A stretch of DNA of 52,652 nucleotides from Tidjanibacter sp. (GTDB lineage: Bacteria > Bacteroidota > Bacteroidia > Bacteroidales > Rikenellaceae), in the NCBI GenBank assembly GCA_017648105.1, contig JAGCJH010000076.1:1-52652 (forward strand), written 5' to 3'. Numbering within the stretch: the stretch's first letter is position 1; every line of letters starts with the position of its first letter. The translations under genes and the position numbers were made by a program. Positions 15,289-25,237 of this stretch are shown here, piece by piece. The notes under the pieces are model-generated. The model worked only from the letters and a program-made list of their open reading frames with translations. It did no database searches and had not been told where the DNA came from.

Positions 15289-18024
15289 TTAAAGGGTCTC
15301 GATAAAGATGTCGTTGAGCAACTTTTCGAGCGATGAGGGGTCGGAAATCAACACCTCACGAGGCTTACTACCCTCACTCCTACCGACGATACCATAGGCT
15401 TCGAGTTGGTCCATAATGCGACCCGCACGGTTGTAACCAATCTTGAACTTACGCTGAACAAAGGATGTGGAGCCCTGCTGATTGCCGACAACAAACCTCG
15501 CAACCTCCTCGAACATACTATCCAAGTCGCCAACATCCTCCTTAGGCTCACCCGCACCACCATCCTCGGGCACATAGTCAGGCAGGAGGTATGCTGATGA
15601 ATAGCCCCTCTGGCGTGCCACAAAGTCCGTAATGCGCTCAATCTCGGGTGTGTCGATGAAGGCACACTGCAAGCGAGTCTCCACGCCATTTATCTGCACA
15701 AGCATATCGCCCTTACCGATAAGTTTCTCCGCACCCGTACCACCGAGAATAATCTGCGAGTTGATGCGGTTTGTAACCTTGAAGGCAATCCTTGCAGGGC
15801 AGTTGGCAGAGATAAGACCCGTGATAACCTTCGCATCGGGACGCTGGGTGGCAATAATCAGGTGAATTCCGATAGCACGAGCAAGCTGACCGAGCCTTAC
15901 AATGGGAGTTTCGACCTCCTTACCTGCGGTCATAATCATATCGGCAAACTCATCGATAACGACCACCAAGTAGGGCAGGTAGCGATGACCATATTTGGGG
16001 TGGAGCTTGCGCTCCAAGAACTTCTGGTTGTAGGCGTCGATGCGTTTTACACCAGCAGCACGAAGAAGTTTGTATCGCTCCTCCATCTCATTGCAGAGCG
16101 AGTTGAGCGTATAGACCACCTTCTGGGTGTCTGTGAGGATTGCCTCCTCCTCACTCTCCATCTTCGCAAGGTAGTGGTTTTCAAGTTTGGAGTAGAGCGA
16201 GAGCTCCACCTTCTTGGGATCGACCATCACAAACTTCAACTCCGCAGGATGGCGCTTATAGATAAGCGAGGCAATGATGGCATTCAGACCCACCGACTTA
16301 CCCTGACCCGTAGCACCTGCCACAATCATATGGGGCATCTCTGCGAGGTCAAAGACAAATGTTTCATTCTGGATGGTCTTGCCAATCACAACGGGGAGTG
16401 CAGCCTTGCTCTCTTGGAATTTCTTGGACTTGATGACCGAATACATCGATACCGTACGGCGTGTGCGATTGGGAATCTCGATACCAATCGTACCACGACC
16501 GGGCATAGGCACAATGAGTCGGATACTCATAGCTTTGAGTGATATGGCAATATCATCTTCGAGCGACTTGATGCGTGCCACCTTCACACCCATCTCGGGC
16601 TCAATCTCATAGAGTGTGACGGTGGGACCTACGGTCGCCGTAATCTTCTTAATCTTCACGCCAAACGAGTCGAGCGTCTTTGTGATGAGCACCTTATTCT
16701 CGTTAATCTCCTCCACGGAGGACTGCACAGACTCCTCATCATACTTTTCGAGAATCTCGACAGGTGGGCGTTGGAATTTGGAGAGTTCCTTTGTGGGGTC
16801 GTAGAGGGTGCCTATCTTGCCTGCCTCTTCATCCGAGTGCTCCGAAACGAGCACCTGCGAAGTACCATCCTCCGAGGTTTCGATAACACCACCCGTGCCA
16901 ATCACAACATCCTCTGCCGTAGAGGTCGATTTGGGCAAACCAACCATACCACCCTCTGCGTGATCGACAACCACAAAGTCGTCATCCTCCTCGGGTGTCG
17001 CCACCGAAGCCGCCACTGTTGCGCCCTTTGCAACTGTGGTTGCTGTGGTTGTTGCTACTGCCGCCACTGCTGCAACCTCCACGAAGTCCTCATCCTCGGA
17101 GATTTCATCGGTGGGATTATTGGGGGTTGTGATTACCTCCTCATCGGTCACAACATCCTCCTCGTCGGGGGGTATAATGATTACCAAATCATTATCATCA
17201 TCGTGCAACTCTTCGAGCTCATCATTCTCCACAAGGTCATCATCATCCTCACTCTGTCCATCTTCATCCTCTTCCACAAGCACATCATTCTCCTGCTGTG
17301 CAATCTGCCTGAGGAGTTCATCATCATCCACATCTTCTTCCTCCTCTTTCTCTTCTCGATGGGGTTTGAGCAGCGATGCGGTCTTGCGTGCCATCATATT
17401 CACAGCCTCTATCGTGCGGCTACTATTGATATAGACAGCCACGAGCACCCAGCACATAAAGAGCATCAAACCCAAGCCGAGCCTACCAATATAACCCGTA
17501 ATCCATTCGGCAACATCAATACCCATCTTGCCACCTATACCCGAGCCAAAAGCACCATCGGCACGAGTAACAAAACCGAAAGTTATGCTACCAAGCACCA
17601 TAACCATCAGTAAAATTTTGACCATACGACTCGCATAGCCCTTCTCGCCACGCCTCACACGCAGAGAGAGAAGAAAACCAGCCACGGGGATGCAGAGTGC
17701 AAATACTCCAAACCAGTCGCCCACAAGCAGATTGGCAATCGACAGACCCCACGAGCCACCACTATTGCTCACAGCGCCACCCATCTGGTCGGCACGCCAA
17801 GTGAAGTAGTGCGACACAATCGAGAGGGTTACGAATGCCGAGAGGAAGAAGAGCACAAAACATATTACCCAGCGCTGATTTTCCGAAAGGGAAAACCTCT
17901 CACGCAGGGGTATGCGCTCCTTCTTGGGCTCCTTTTGAGGCTCCACTTTGGGGCTTTCCACCTTACGCTGGCGACCATTTGCCGAGAGCGTAGTGGGGGT
18001 AGTATTATTCTTCTTAGTTGCCAT
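15289..18024 (-). CDS. ftsK: DNA translocase FtsK/SpoIIIE
   Basis: FtsK pumps chromosome ends through the division septum and links segregation to cytokinesis. The 911-residue protein has a basic N-terminus, about four TM segments (about 50-205), a long acidic Glu/Asp-rich linker (about 220-370), then the alpha-beta motor. The Walker A reads GATGQGKS (near 570) and Walker B is LVVVIDEFADMI. A C-terminal winged-helix gamma domain begins about 845 (FVQRKFKIGYNRAGRIMDQLE). It lies 18 bases downstream of murI. Confidence 0.95.
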   Translation of the reverse strand: MATKKNNTTPTTLSANGRQRKVESPKVEPQKEPKKERIPLRERFSLSENQRWVICFVLFFLSAFVTLSIVSHYFTWRADQMGGAVSNSGGSWGLSIANLLVGDWFGVFALCIPVAGFLLSLRVRRGEKGYASRMVKILLMVMVLGSITFGFVTRADGAFGSGIGGKMGIDVAEWITGYIGRLGLGLMLFMCWVLVAVYINSSRTIEAVNMMARKTASLLKPHREEKEEEEDVDDDELLRQIAQQENDVLVEEDEDGQSEDDDDLVENDELEELHDDDNDLVIIIPPDEEDVVTDEEVITTPNNPTDEISEDEDFVEVAAVAAVATTTATTVAKGATVAASVATPEEDDDFVVVDHAEGGMVGLPKSTSTAEDVVIGTGGVIETSEDGTSQVLVSEHSDEEAGKIGTLYDPTKELSKFQRPPVEILEKYDEESVQSSVEEINENKVLITKTLDSFGVKIKKITATVGPTVTLYEIEPEMGVKVARIKSLEDDIAISLKAMSIRLIVPMPGRGTIGIEIPNRTRRTVSMYSVIKSKKFQESKAALPVVIGKTIQNETFVFDLAEMPHMIVAGATGQGKSVGLNAIIASLIYKRHPAELKFVMVDPKKVELSLYSKLENHYLAKMESEEEAILTDTQKVVYTLNSLCNEMEERYKLLRAAGVKRIDAYNQKFLERKLHPKYGHRYLPYLVVVIDEFADMIMTAGKEVETPIVRLGQLARAIGIHLIIATQRPDAKVITGLISANCPARIAFKVTNRINSQIILGGTGAEKLIGKGDMLVQINGVETRLQCAFIDTPEIERITDFVARQRGYSSAYLLPDYVPEDGGAGEPKEDVGDLDSMFEEVARFVVGNQQGSTSFVQRKFKIGYNRAGRIMDQLEAYGIVGRSEGSKPREVLISDPSSLEKLLNDIFIETL

Positions 18025-18042
18025 ATATCTTGTCTGCTTGGG

Positions 18043-18834
18043 TTATTGATTATCGTCTTGGGTGGCTATCTCCATAGCCTTCTCTGTGATGCGTGCGAGG
18101 TACTTCTCGCCACCAAAAGTCACGAAAGAGTATTCCGCCTTATGCTCCTCAGAAGCGACCATATCGCCCTGCTCCAAGAGCCACTCGACCCTGCGGGCTA
18201 CGGCAGGAGCAGGATTTACAAGGGTTACATCCCTCTCTCCTATTACACCCCTCATAACACCCTCCAAGAAGGGGTAGTGAGTACATCCGAGGACTATCTG
18301 GTCGGCACCTGCTTCAATGAGTGGAGTGAGCACCTCTGCGACCCTCTCTCGCACCTCAGAAGTCTGCTCCATATCGCTCTCCACAGCCTCCACAAAACCC
18401 TCGCCCACAACGGGGAGAATTTCCACATCGGAGGCATATTTTGCAGAGGTTGCCAGAAACAACTCGCCTGCCAGCGATGCTCGTGTTGCAAGGATACCTA
18501 TGGTGCCGGTCTTGGTTGCGAGGGCTGCGGGTTTCACAGCGGGCTCCATACCCACAAAGGGTATATCGAACTCCTCTCGCAGGGAGTCTATCGCCACAGC
18601 TGTTGCGGTGTTGCACGCCACAACAATGAGTTTCACGCCACGAGCAATGAGTTCCACAACAGCGGCTCGTGTTAGGGCTGCAATCTCCTCCTTCGTGCGG
18701 TCGCCATAGGGGCAGTTTTTGCCGTCGGCAAGATAGACCACAGACTCGTGGGGGAGCCTCTGTCGCACCTCACGCCACACAGACAACCCACCCATTCCTG
18801 AGTCGAAAATTCCTATTGGAGCATCCCTCTTCAC
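18043..18834 (-). CDS. murI: Glutamate racemase
   Basis: MurI makes D-glutamate for peptidoglycan. From the GTG at 18834 the protein is 263 residues and begins MKRDAPIGIFDSGMGGLSV. Catalytic cysteines are Cys74 in VACNTATA and Cys184 in LGCTHYPF; NCPYGDR is also conserved. A TTG at 18852 would add six residues, but a -7 box at 18857-18864 places the transcript start near 18850, which favours the GTG. ftsK follows by 18 bases. Confidence 0.93.
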   Translation of the reverse strand: MKRDAPIGIFDSGMGGLSVWREVRQRLPHESVVYLADGKNCPYGDRTKEEIAALTRAAVVELIARGVKLIVVACNTATAVAIDSLREEFDIPFVGMEPAVKPAALATKTGTIGILATRASLAGELFLATSAKYASDVEILPVVGEGFVEAVESDMEQTSEVRERVAEVLTPLIEAGADQIVLGCTHYPFLEGVMRGVIGERDVTLVNPAPAVARRVEWLLEQGDMVASEEHKAEYSFVTFGGEKYLARITEKAMEIATQDDNQ

Positions 18835-18856
18835 GCTACATAATTTTACCAATTTA

Positions 18857-18899
18857 CAAAGTTAAGAAAAAGAATTGAGAATTGGGAATTGGGAATTGA
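18857..18899 (-). promoter_or_regulatory. murI promoter region with 7-bp tandem repeats
   Basis: TAACTTTG (18857-18864, minus) fits the -7 consensus. The region where a -33 box should lie is filled with four tandem 7-bp units (GAATTGR, 18872-18899) plus a degenerate fifth. No clean TTTG is present at the usual spacing. Confidence 0.55.
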
Positions 18900-18909
18900 G
18901 AATTATTTT

Positions 18910-18963
18910 CCTTAAAGACCTTAATGTCCTTAGAGCCCTTAATGCCCTTAGTGTCCCCTAACC
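18910..18963 (-). repeat. 9-bp intergenic repeat, copy 4 (opposite orientation)
   Basis: Six degenerate 9-bp units of type CCTTAATGC/CCTTAAAGA, the reverse complement of the TTAAGG repeats at 7252, 10113 and 15134. They lie upstream of murI. Confidence 0.7.
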
Positions 18964-19006
18964 ACAATCCAACGCTCAACAATAAAACAAACAGGGCGGT
19001 GGGGAG

Positions 19007-19059
19007 CAAAAAAGAGTGGCTCCACAATTTGCTTAATGCAAATAAGGAAGCCACCCTCT
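19007..19059 (-). terminator. Intrinsic terminator of the RND efflux operon
   Basis: On the minus strand a long stem (AGAGGGTGGCTTCC with GGAGCCACTCT, one bulge) encloses a perfect ATTTGC/GCAAAT stem and is followed by six T. It lies downstream of the PII-like gene. Confidence 0.8.
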
Positions 19060-19105
19060 GAAATTTGGTGCAAAAAGCACCCACAAGGCACTATCGCCAA
19101 CAATA

Positions 19106-19399
19106 TTACATCTTATCGGTCACATCCCACACGAACGCCCTCAATCCCTGCAACTGGGTATCCTTGTCGATTGTGCGGAGTGCTTCGAGGGCGGGGGCGA
19201 CTTTCTCGTCCTCCACCATTGCAATAACCGTGGAGTTCATCGCAGGCCAAGTGTGGCTTGCCATATGAGGCTCACCAGTGAAAGAGCCCCTACCGTGAGT
19301 AAGGGGAAAGAGGGTGTAACCTCTGATTCCCTGCTCGTCGAGCATTGCTGCGATACGCTCGGTCATCGCTTGGTTATATGAAATAAAAAGTGCTTTCAT
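19106..19399 (-). CDS. PII-like transporter-associated protein (PG0541 family)
   Basis: This 97-residue protein (MKALFISYNQAMTERIAAML; GYTLFPLTHGRGSFTGEPHM; VIAMVEDEKVAPALEALRTID) matches the small ferredoxin-like, PII-related family named after Porphyromonas PG0541, which is found with RND efflux operons in Bacteroidetes. PII-like proteins usually bind small nucleotides and control a transporter. The ligand here is unknown. The gene lies 29 bases downstream of the permease and ends the operon. Confidence 0.78.
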   Translation of the reverse strand: MKALFISYNQAMTERIAAMLDEQGIRGYTLFPLTHGRGSFTGEPHMASHTWPAMNSTVIAMVEDEKVAPALEALRTIDKDTQLQGLRAFVWDVTDKM

Positions 19400-19428
19400 A
19401 ACTTCTTCTTTGTTTGCTTATTTAGACA

Positions 19429-22400
19429 CTACTCCTCGTTTTTCTCTCGCTCGGCAATAGCGGCGAGTTTCTCCTGAGCTTTGCGCTCCTTGCGCTCCTT
19501 GCGACGAGCCACATACTTCTCACTACGACCCATAAAGACATAGTAGAGAATGGGGACAGCCACGAGGGTCAGAATTGTTGAGAAAGTCAGACCACCGATA
19601 ATGGCGATACCCATAGGTTGCCACATCTCCGCACCATTACCCAAGCCAATAGCGAGGGGCAACATACCGAGAATGGTGGTCAGCGAGGTCATCAATACAG
19701 GGCGCAGACGGCTCTTACCTGCGGCATATACCGCCTCATACATACCCACACCACGCTCACGAAGCAAGTTCGTAAAGTCCACCATCACGATACCATTCTT
19801 CACAACGATACCCACGAGCATCACGATTGCGATGAGCGCCATAAGGCTCAAAGGGGTATTGGTAATCCAAAGTGCGATAGCCGAGCCGGGAACTGCATAG
19901 AGGATAGTAAACATAATGATGAAGGGCATCACGAAGGACTCAAACTGGGTTGCCATCACAATATAAACCAACAGTATGATGAGAATCATCAGCGTACCCA
20001 AGTCGCCAAACGACTCCTGCTGGTCTTCCCAGTCACCACCGATGTAGGTATAGACCTCCTCGGGCATTGGGTAGGCATCCAACACACCATTTACCCTCTT
20101 GACCATATCTCCAAGCACCACATTGTTACCCAAAGCAACAGTCACAGTAACGAGCCTCTGGCGGTTTTGGCGCTCAATGGTGGGGGGAGCATAGACCTCC
20201 GTAACCTCGCCCAAGTCACGCACCCTCACGCCCTCGCCTCGGGAGTTATAGACAAGGATGTTCTCCACATCTTCGAGCGAAGTACGGAACTCCTCGCCAT
20301 AGCGCACCTTGATGTAGTATTCCTCGCCATCCTCACGATAGATAGAGGCGGTCATACCATTGATGCGGTTACGAATAGCGGTTGCTACGGTATTGGTGTT
20401 CAAGCCATAGTAGGCAAGTTTATTTCTGTCAAACTCGACATTGTACTCGGGGCGCATATCATCCCTCGAAAGACGCACATCACGAGCGCCCTCCAACTTG
20501 GAGAACTCTGCCACAAGGTCGCTGGCAATAGCATTCGTATTCTCGATATCGTGACCGAAAATCTGCACCTGAACGCTGCTACCACCGCCCATCATACCGC
20601 CCATACCGCCGCCTGCGCTCACATTGGAGCGTTTGATTTCGGGAATCGTCGCCAAGTCCGCACGGAACTCATCGGCAATCTCAAAGACGGTGCGTTCCCT
20701 ATCCTGAGGATCAGAGAGGCGGAAGGTGTAGTTGATGATGTTGCTACCAGTGGTGCTCATTGCCGCAAAGACATTCGACGACGAGGAAGAACCCGCACTT
20801 GTCGAAAGGAGGATTACCTCGGGATATTTTGCATAGACAATGCTGTCGATGCGACGAGCAATATCGGTTGTATATTCCACGCTGAGGTTTTGTTCGAGCG
20901 TGATGGTTGCGCTCATCTGCTCGCCATCGCTACTGGGCATAAACTCCGTAGGAATCTTCGTAACGAAGAGCCACATACCAAACACAAGCAACACCATAGG
21001 CGCAAAGAAGACTATTTTCTTATGCGAGAGCGCCCAGCGAAGCATCTTAGCATACGCCCTATCGAGCCAGCCGAGGAACTTATCAATGGGTCGGTAGATA
21101 GCACTCAGACCCTTATAGGTGTGTTTGTTATTCTCCGAGCGAAGCAAGAGTGCCGACATCATAGGGGTGAGCGAGATAGCCGCCACAGTAGAGGTTGTCA
21201 CAACGAGCGACACAATCCAACCAAGCTGTTTGAACATAACACCCGCCATACCCTCAACCATAGTCAGGGGCAAGAACACGGCAACAACCACAAGTGTGGT
21301 GGCGATTACCGAGAGCCACACCTCATTGGTACCATAGATTGCAGCCTCTCGTGGCTTACTACCCCTTTCGAGGTGGGTCGTGATGTTCTCCAAGACCACA
21401 ATCGCATCATCCACTACCATACCAATCGCAATCGAGAGCGACGAGAGAGAGATGATGTTAAACGTACCGCCCGTAAGTTTGAGGTAGATGAACGACACAA
21501 CAAGCGAGATAGGAATCGTAAGGCAGATAATCAGCGTCGCCCTCCACCTACCGAGGAAGAAGAGCACCACCAAAATCACAAACAAGAATGCGAACATTAC
21601 GGTCTCCGAGAGCGTGTTGATAGAATCCTTGATATTCTTGGAGGAGTCGCTAAGAATGTGCACCTTCACATCCGAGGGCAGATTGCGCTCAATCTCGGGC
21701 AACATCTTCTTAATCTTATTCACAATCTGCACCGTATTGGCACCCGACTGTTTCTGAATCATAACCCTCACGCCCAGTTCGCCATTCATACGCTCGTCCA
21801 AAGTCTGCTTTTCGAGCGTATCCTTAATCTCGGCAATATCACGCAAATAGACCTCCTGACCTCCGAGGTTGCTGATAAGGATAGTTTTCAAGTCGTCGGA
21901 GGAGGTAAATTCGCTATTGGCTTTGAGGTTGTAGGTGTAGTTACCAACATCGAGCGTACCACCCGAAGTGTTGATGTTCTCCTGTGCGATAATGCCGCCA
22001 ATCTGCTCCACCGAAAGACCATACGCCTCCATCTTCACAGGATCCACATTCACCTGAATTTCCCTAATGGGAGCACCCATAATACTCACCGAACCTACAC
22101 CATCGATACGGCTCAGGCGGTTGGAGAACTGCTCTTCGAGGATTTTATTGAGCGCAGGGTAACTCTCGTCCGCCGTAATCGAGAAGCCCATAATAGGCAT
22201 CATTGAGGAGTTGAAGCGGAAGATGATGGGGTCGTCGGCATCCTCGGGCATAAAGTCCGAAAGCCTACCGAGGGCATCACGAATATCATTTGATGCCTCA
22301 TCGAGGTTTGTGCCCCACTCAAATTCGAGCGACACGAGCGATACGCCATCACTCGACTTGGAGGTAATCTCCTTCAAGTTGCTCACCGTATTCAGACCAT

Positions 22401-22605
22401 CCTCAATACGGCGTGTAATATTATTCTCGATATCCTCGGCATTGGCACCTGTGTAGGTTGTGATGACCGAGATGGAGGGGAGATCCATTTCGGGCAGCTG
22501 GTCGATAGCGAGGTCTTTTAGCGAGAACAGACCAAAGACAATGACAGCCACAAAGATGAGTGCCGTTGAGATTGGTTTCTTAACTGATGTTTCGTAGATT
22601 TTCAT
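19429..22605 (-). CDS. RND efflux permease (AcrB/HAE1 family)
   Basis: This 1058-residue inner-membrane pump subunit uses proton influx to drive substrates from periplasm to outside. It has the family start (KKPISTALIFVAVIVFGLFSL), GANAEDIENNITRRIE, the TM4 segment SIAIGMVVDDAIVVLENITTH with paired aspartates, LPLTMVEGMAGVMF, and the second half VMLVGIVVKNGIVMVDF. Two large periplasmic loops are present. A Met/Gly-rich stretch (GGGMGGMMGGGSS, about 690) lies in the second loop. The Lys/Glu-rich tail ends the protein. Substrate cannot be deduced. Confidence 0.95.
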   Translation of the reverse strand: MKIYETSVKKPISTALIFVAVIVFGLFSLKDLAIDQLPEMDLPSISVITTYTGANAEDIENNITRRIEDGLNTVSNLKEITSKSSDGVSLVSLEFEWGTNLDEASNDIRDALGRLSDFMPEDADDPIIFRFNSSMMPIMGFSITADESYPALNKILEEQFSNRLSRIDGVGSVSIMGAPIREIQVNVDPVKMEAYGLSVEQIGGIIAQENINTSGGTLDVGNYTYNLKANSEFTSSDDLKTILISNLGGQEVYLRDIAEIKDTLEKQTLDERMNGELGVRVMIQKQSGANTVQIVNKIKKMLPEIERNLPSDVKVHILSDSSKNIKDSINTLSETVMFAFLFVILVVLFFLGRWRATLIICLTIPISLVVSFIYLKLTGGTFNIISLSSLSIAIGMVVDDAIVVLENITTHLERGSKPREAAIYGTNEVWLSVIATTLVVVAVFLPLTMVEGMAGVMFKQLGWIVSLVVTTSTVAAISLTPMMSALLLRSENNKHTYKGLSAIYRPIDKFLGWLDRAYAKMLRWALSHKKIVFFAPMVLLVFGMWLFVTKIPTEFMPSSDGEQMSATITLEQNLSVEYTTDIARRIDSIVYAKYPEVILLSTSAGSSSSSNVFAAMSTTGSNIINYTFRLSDPQDRERTVFEIADEFRADLATIPEIKRSNVSAGGGMGGMMGGGSSVQVQIFGHDIENTNAIASDLVAEFSKLEGARDVRLSRDDMRPEYNVEFDRNKLAYYGLNTNTVATAIRNRINGMTASIYREDGEEYYIKVRYGEEFRTSLEDVENILVYNSRGEGVRVRDLGEVTEVYAPPTIERQNRQRLVTVTVALGNNVVLGDMVKRVNGVLDAYPMPEEVYTYIGGDWEDQQESFGDLGTLMILIILLVYIVMATQFESFVMPFIIMFTILYAVPGSAIALWITNTPLSLMALIAIVMLVGIVVKNGIVMVDFTNLLRERGVGMYEAVYAAGKSRLRPVLMTSLTTILGMLPLAIGLGNGAEMWQPMGIAIIGGLTFSTILTLVAVPILYYVFMGRSEKYVARRKERKERKAQEKLAAIAEREKNEE

Positions 22606-22637
22606 TGTGTTTCCCTTGTATCAGTTGTCCGACAGAG

Positions 22638-23687
22638 CTACCTTACGACCTCCACCGAGGTACCATTTTTGATTTTCGACAGGGCAGTGATTGCCACCTC
22701 TTCGCCAGCCTCAACACCCGAGAGAAGCTCCACACGGGTACCCACCTGACGACCTACGGTCACAACCCTACGCTCGGCAACGCCATCCTTGATGACATAG
22801 ACATAGCGGTCTGCCACGCCCATCTGCTTCTGCACAGCCACATCGGGCACAGTAAGACTCAGACGGTTGCCCATATTGAACTGCGTGCGAGCAAACATAC
22901 CAGGGCGCAAAATCTCCTTCGCATTGGGAACGATAACCTCCACATTGAAAGTGTGGGTCGAGGAGTTGATTGAGGGATAGACGATATTAACCTCGCCCTC
23001 GAAAACCTTATCGGGATAGACATCGGCAGTAACCTCCACCTTCATACCCTTATAGACCTGAGGGTAATATTTCTCCGAGATTGCCACCACGGCTTTGAGT
23101 TTATCAATCTGCATAACCTGCAACACACCCATACCGCCATCGGCATTGCCCGCCATTGCAAACAGGTCACCAGCCTCGTTGTAGCGACCAGTCACAATGC
23201 CATCAATGGGCGAACGGAGTTCGATGTTGCGTTCCAAGTTGGCAACAGTTTCACGCAATACAGTAACGGAGGTTTCGAGCTCGTCAATCTGCGAACGGCT
23301 CACACCACCCGCCTCAAAGACGCTCTTCATACGAGCCAAGTTCTGCTCAGCATTTTTCAGCTGTACAGCCGACTGGTTGAACTGATTGTTGTCGAGGGTT
23401 GCCACAAGTTGGTCTTTCTTCACGTGGTCGCCCACCTCCACCAAAATCTCATTGATGCGGAGCGACATCTGGGGAGTCACGAAGGTCTTTTTGAAGGGGA
23501 GAAGTGTGGTTGTGAAATTCACAGTTTCTGCCACCTCTGCCTGCTCTACTGGGGCTACCTTTGTGAGCACCGAGCTCTGGACTGGGGCAGCCACAGCCGT
23601 CGAGGTGCTCTTGGTCTTGCTGTCACACGAGGTGAGCGAGAGTGCAACCAACGAGGTTGCAAGAGTGAGAATTACAATGCGTTTCAT
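22638..23687 (-). CDS. RND efflux periplasmic adaptor (membrane fusion protein)
   Basis: The 349-residue lipoprotein has the lipobox LSLTSC near 20. The biotinyl-lipoyl motif halves are INEILVEVGDHVKKDQLVATLD and IELRSPIDGIVTGRYNEAGDL, flanking a short helical hairpin (about 100-140). Beta-barrel and membrane-proximal domains follow. It links the permease to the TolC-like channel. The hairpin is short for the class, as in MexH/CusB-like adaptors. It is 32 bases upstream of the permease and 23 bases downstream of the tolC-like gene. Confidence 0.93.
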   Translation of the reverse strand: MKRIVILTLATSLVALSLTSCDSKTKSTSTAVAAPVQSSVLTKVAPVEQAEVAETVNFTTTLLPFKKTFVTPQMSLRINEILVEVGDHVKKDQLVATLDNNQFNQSAVQLKNAEQNLARMKSVFEAGGVSRSQIDELETSVTVLRETVANLERNIELRSPIDGIVTGRYNEAGDLFAMAGNADGGMGVLQVMQIDKLKAVVAISEKYYPQVYKGMKVEVTADVYPDKVFEGEVNIVYPSINSSTHTFNVEVIVPNAKEILRPGMFARTQFNMGNRLSLTVPDVAVQKQMGVADRYVYVIKDGVAERRVVTVGRQVGTRVELLSGVEAGEEVAITALSKIKNGTSVEVVR

Positions 23688-23710
23688 ATCTCTATTTTTC
23701 TTTTCTTTGA

Positions 23711-25087
23711 TTATTCAAGGTTGTTGTTGGGGGTGTCTATCTCAAAACCCTCGCCAATAATCTTCTCGTAGTCGGCACGAGCTGCCAAATAGTCGTAGAT
23801 TGCCTGCGAATAGTTGAGTTTTGCTTGTGTGAGCGAGAGCTCCGAGGAGTTGAGTTCGAGGATTGTACCCGTACCCGAGTTGTACCTCACCTCGGCAATC
23901 TGGTATGCCTTCTCGGCTTGACGCACAGTAATCTCGTTACTGGTCATCTTCTCACGAGCCGAGAGGATGTTGTTGAAGGCGCTCTCCACCTGCACATTCA
24001 CACTCTGGCGCAGATAGTCCTTCTGCATCGAAAGTTGCGAAATGGAGTTGCGAATTTCGTGTGCCTTATTGATATTCTTGCCACCCGAGAAGAGAGGGAT
24101 GCTGATGGAGATTCCTGCCGAAAGGGGATTCTGCCACCACCACTCGTTTTTCTTGGTTGTACTCGACGAGCCACCGCCCATAGCACCGCCCATCATACTG
24201 CTGAAATCCATCGTGTTGTCGTTACCCGAGAAGATGAAGTTAGTGAAGGCTGCAACGGTGGGGAGGCGTGAAGCATTGACCAGTTGGAGCTGCTGTTCGA
24301 GGAGTTTCGACTGAATATCCAGTGCCCTGAGGTCGGCATTGTTGGAGAGATCCACCGAGTTGGTTGGAACAGTAGCCATAGCCACCTCCTCGGCGAAGTC
24401 ATCGAGCGTACCCACGAGCGTAAACTCCGCACTTGCGGGCAAACCGAGATACATCTTAAAGAGGAGTTTGCTGGTCTTAATCGAATTTTCGGTTTGGATG
24501 ATGTTGGGGCGCAAGTTGGAGAGTTGCACCTGTGCCGACAGAAGGTCATACTCCGAAGCCAAGCCCTGCTTGTACATTGCCTCGGTGTTCTTCACAGTCT
24601 CGGCAATGGACTTTTCGCTCTCCTTCAATACCACGAGCGACTGCTCGGCAAGCAAGATGTTGTAGTACCCCTTTTTGACCTCGTTGGCAAGGGTAATCTT
24701 CGAGGAGCGTGCGTTCTCAACCGCCTGTTCCATCTGTGTTTGATTCATACGGAGAGTCTCATATACCGTAGGGGCGTAGAGTGGCACGGAGAGCGAAGCC
24801 GATGTGCTTATCGAGTTGTCCGCACCAAACGACAGACCCTTTGCCATCTCCTGCTTGACAATGCTATATGAGTATTGACCCGACACCGAAAGGCTGGGCA
24901 GAAGGTTGCCCACGCTCTGCTTGCGCACCCAGTCCTGACGCTCAATCTCCATATCGGCAACCTTGATTGTAGGGTTGTCCGAGAGTGCAATTTCGAGCGC
25001 CTTTGCGAGCGAGAGTTCAAAGCTCTGAGCCCCAGCCGAAAGGATTGCGCCACACAATAAAAGAAGAGTAATCACTGACTTCTTCAT
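23711..25087 (-). CDS. TolC-family outer-membrane efflux protein
   Basis: The 458-residue protein has a signal peptide (MKKSVITLLLLCGAILSAGAQ) and the two OEP repeats with long helices (SLAKALEIALSDNPTIKVADMEIERQ; AYQIAEVRYNSGTGTILELNSSELSLTQAKLNYSQAIYDYLAARADYEKIIG). It forms the outer-membrane exit duct of the tripartite pump and is the first gene of the operon. A -7 box TAAATTTG (25143-25150, minus) is a plausible promoter with a leader of about 50 bases. A Met/Gly/Ser-rich stretch near 300 echoes the one in the permease. Confidence 0.93.
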   Translation of the reverse strand: MKKSVITLLLLCGAILSAGAQSFELSLAKALEIALSDNPTIKVADMEIERQDWVRKQSVGNLLPSLSVSGQYSYSIVKQEMAKGLSFGADNSISTSASLSVPLYAPTVYETLRMNQTQMEQAVENARSSKITLANEVKKGYYNILLAEQSLVVLKESEKSIAETVKNTEAMYKQGLASEYDLLSAQVQLSNLRPNIIQTENSIKTSKLLFKMYLGLPASAEFTLVGTLDDFAEEVAMATVPTNSVDLSNNADLRALDIQSKLLEQQLQLVNASRLPTVAAFTNFIFSGNDNTMDFSSMMGGAMGGGSSSTTKKNEWWWQNPLSAGISISIPLFSGGKNINKAHEIRNSISQLSMQKDYLRQSVNVQVESAFNNILSAREKMTSNEITVRQAEKAYQIAEVRYNSGTGTILELNSSELSLTQAKLNYSQAIYDYLAARADYEKIIGEGFEIDTPNNNLE

Positions 25088-25237
25088 AGACCTAACTTAA
25101 TAAAATTTATACCTTATTTTTATAATTCGTCGAAATAGTCCGCAAATTTACTATGAAACTTACGATTCTGAACGATTTTTCTTATTTTTTTATTGTTCTA
25201 TATGGTGCCAAATATTATTTATTTGGTAAAGAACTAT

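Noticed and set aside
19618-22206. Very long plus-strand open frame (862 codons) opposite the RND permease
   Set aside because: It is an antisense shadow of a certain gene. Its translation is full of His, Arg and Asn runs and matches no family. Similar long shadows lie opposite lpxA, gyrA, the TPR gene and ileS.
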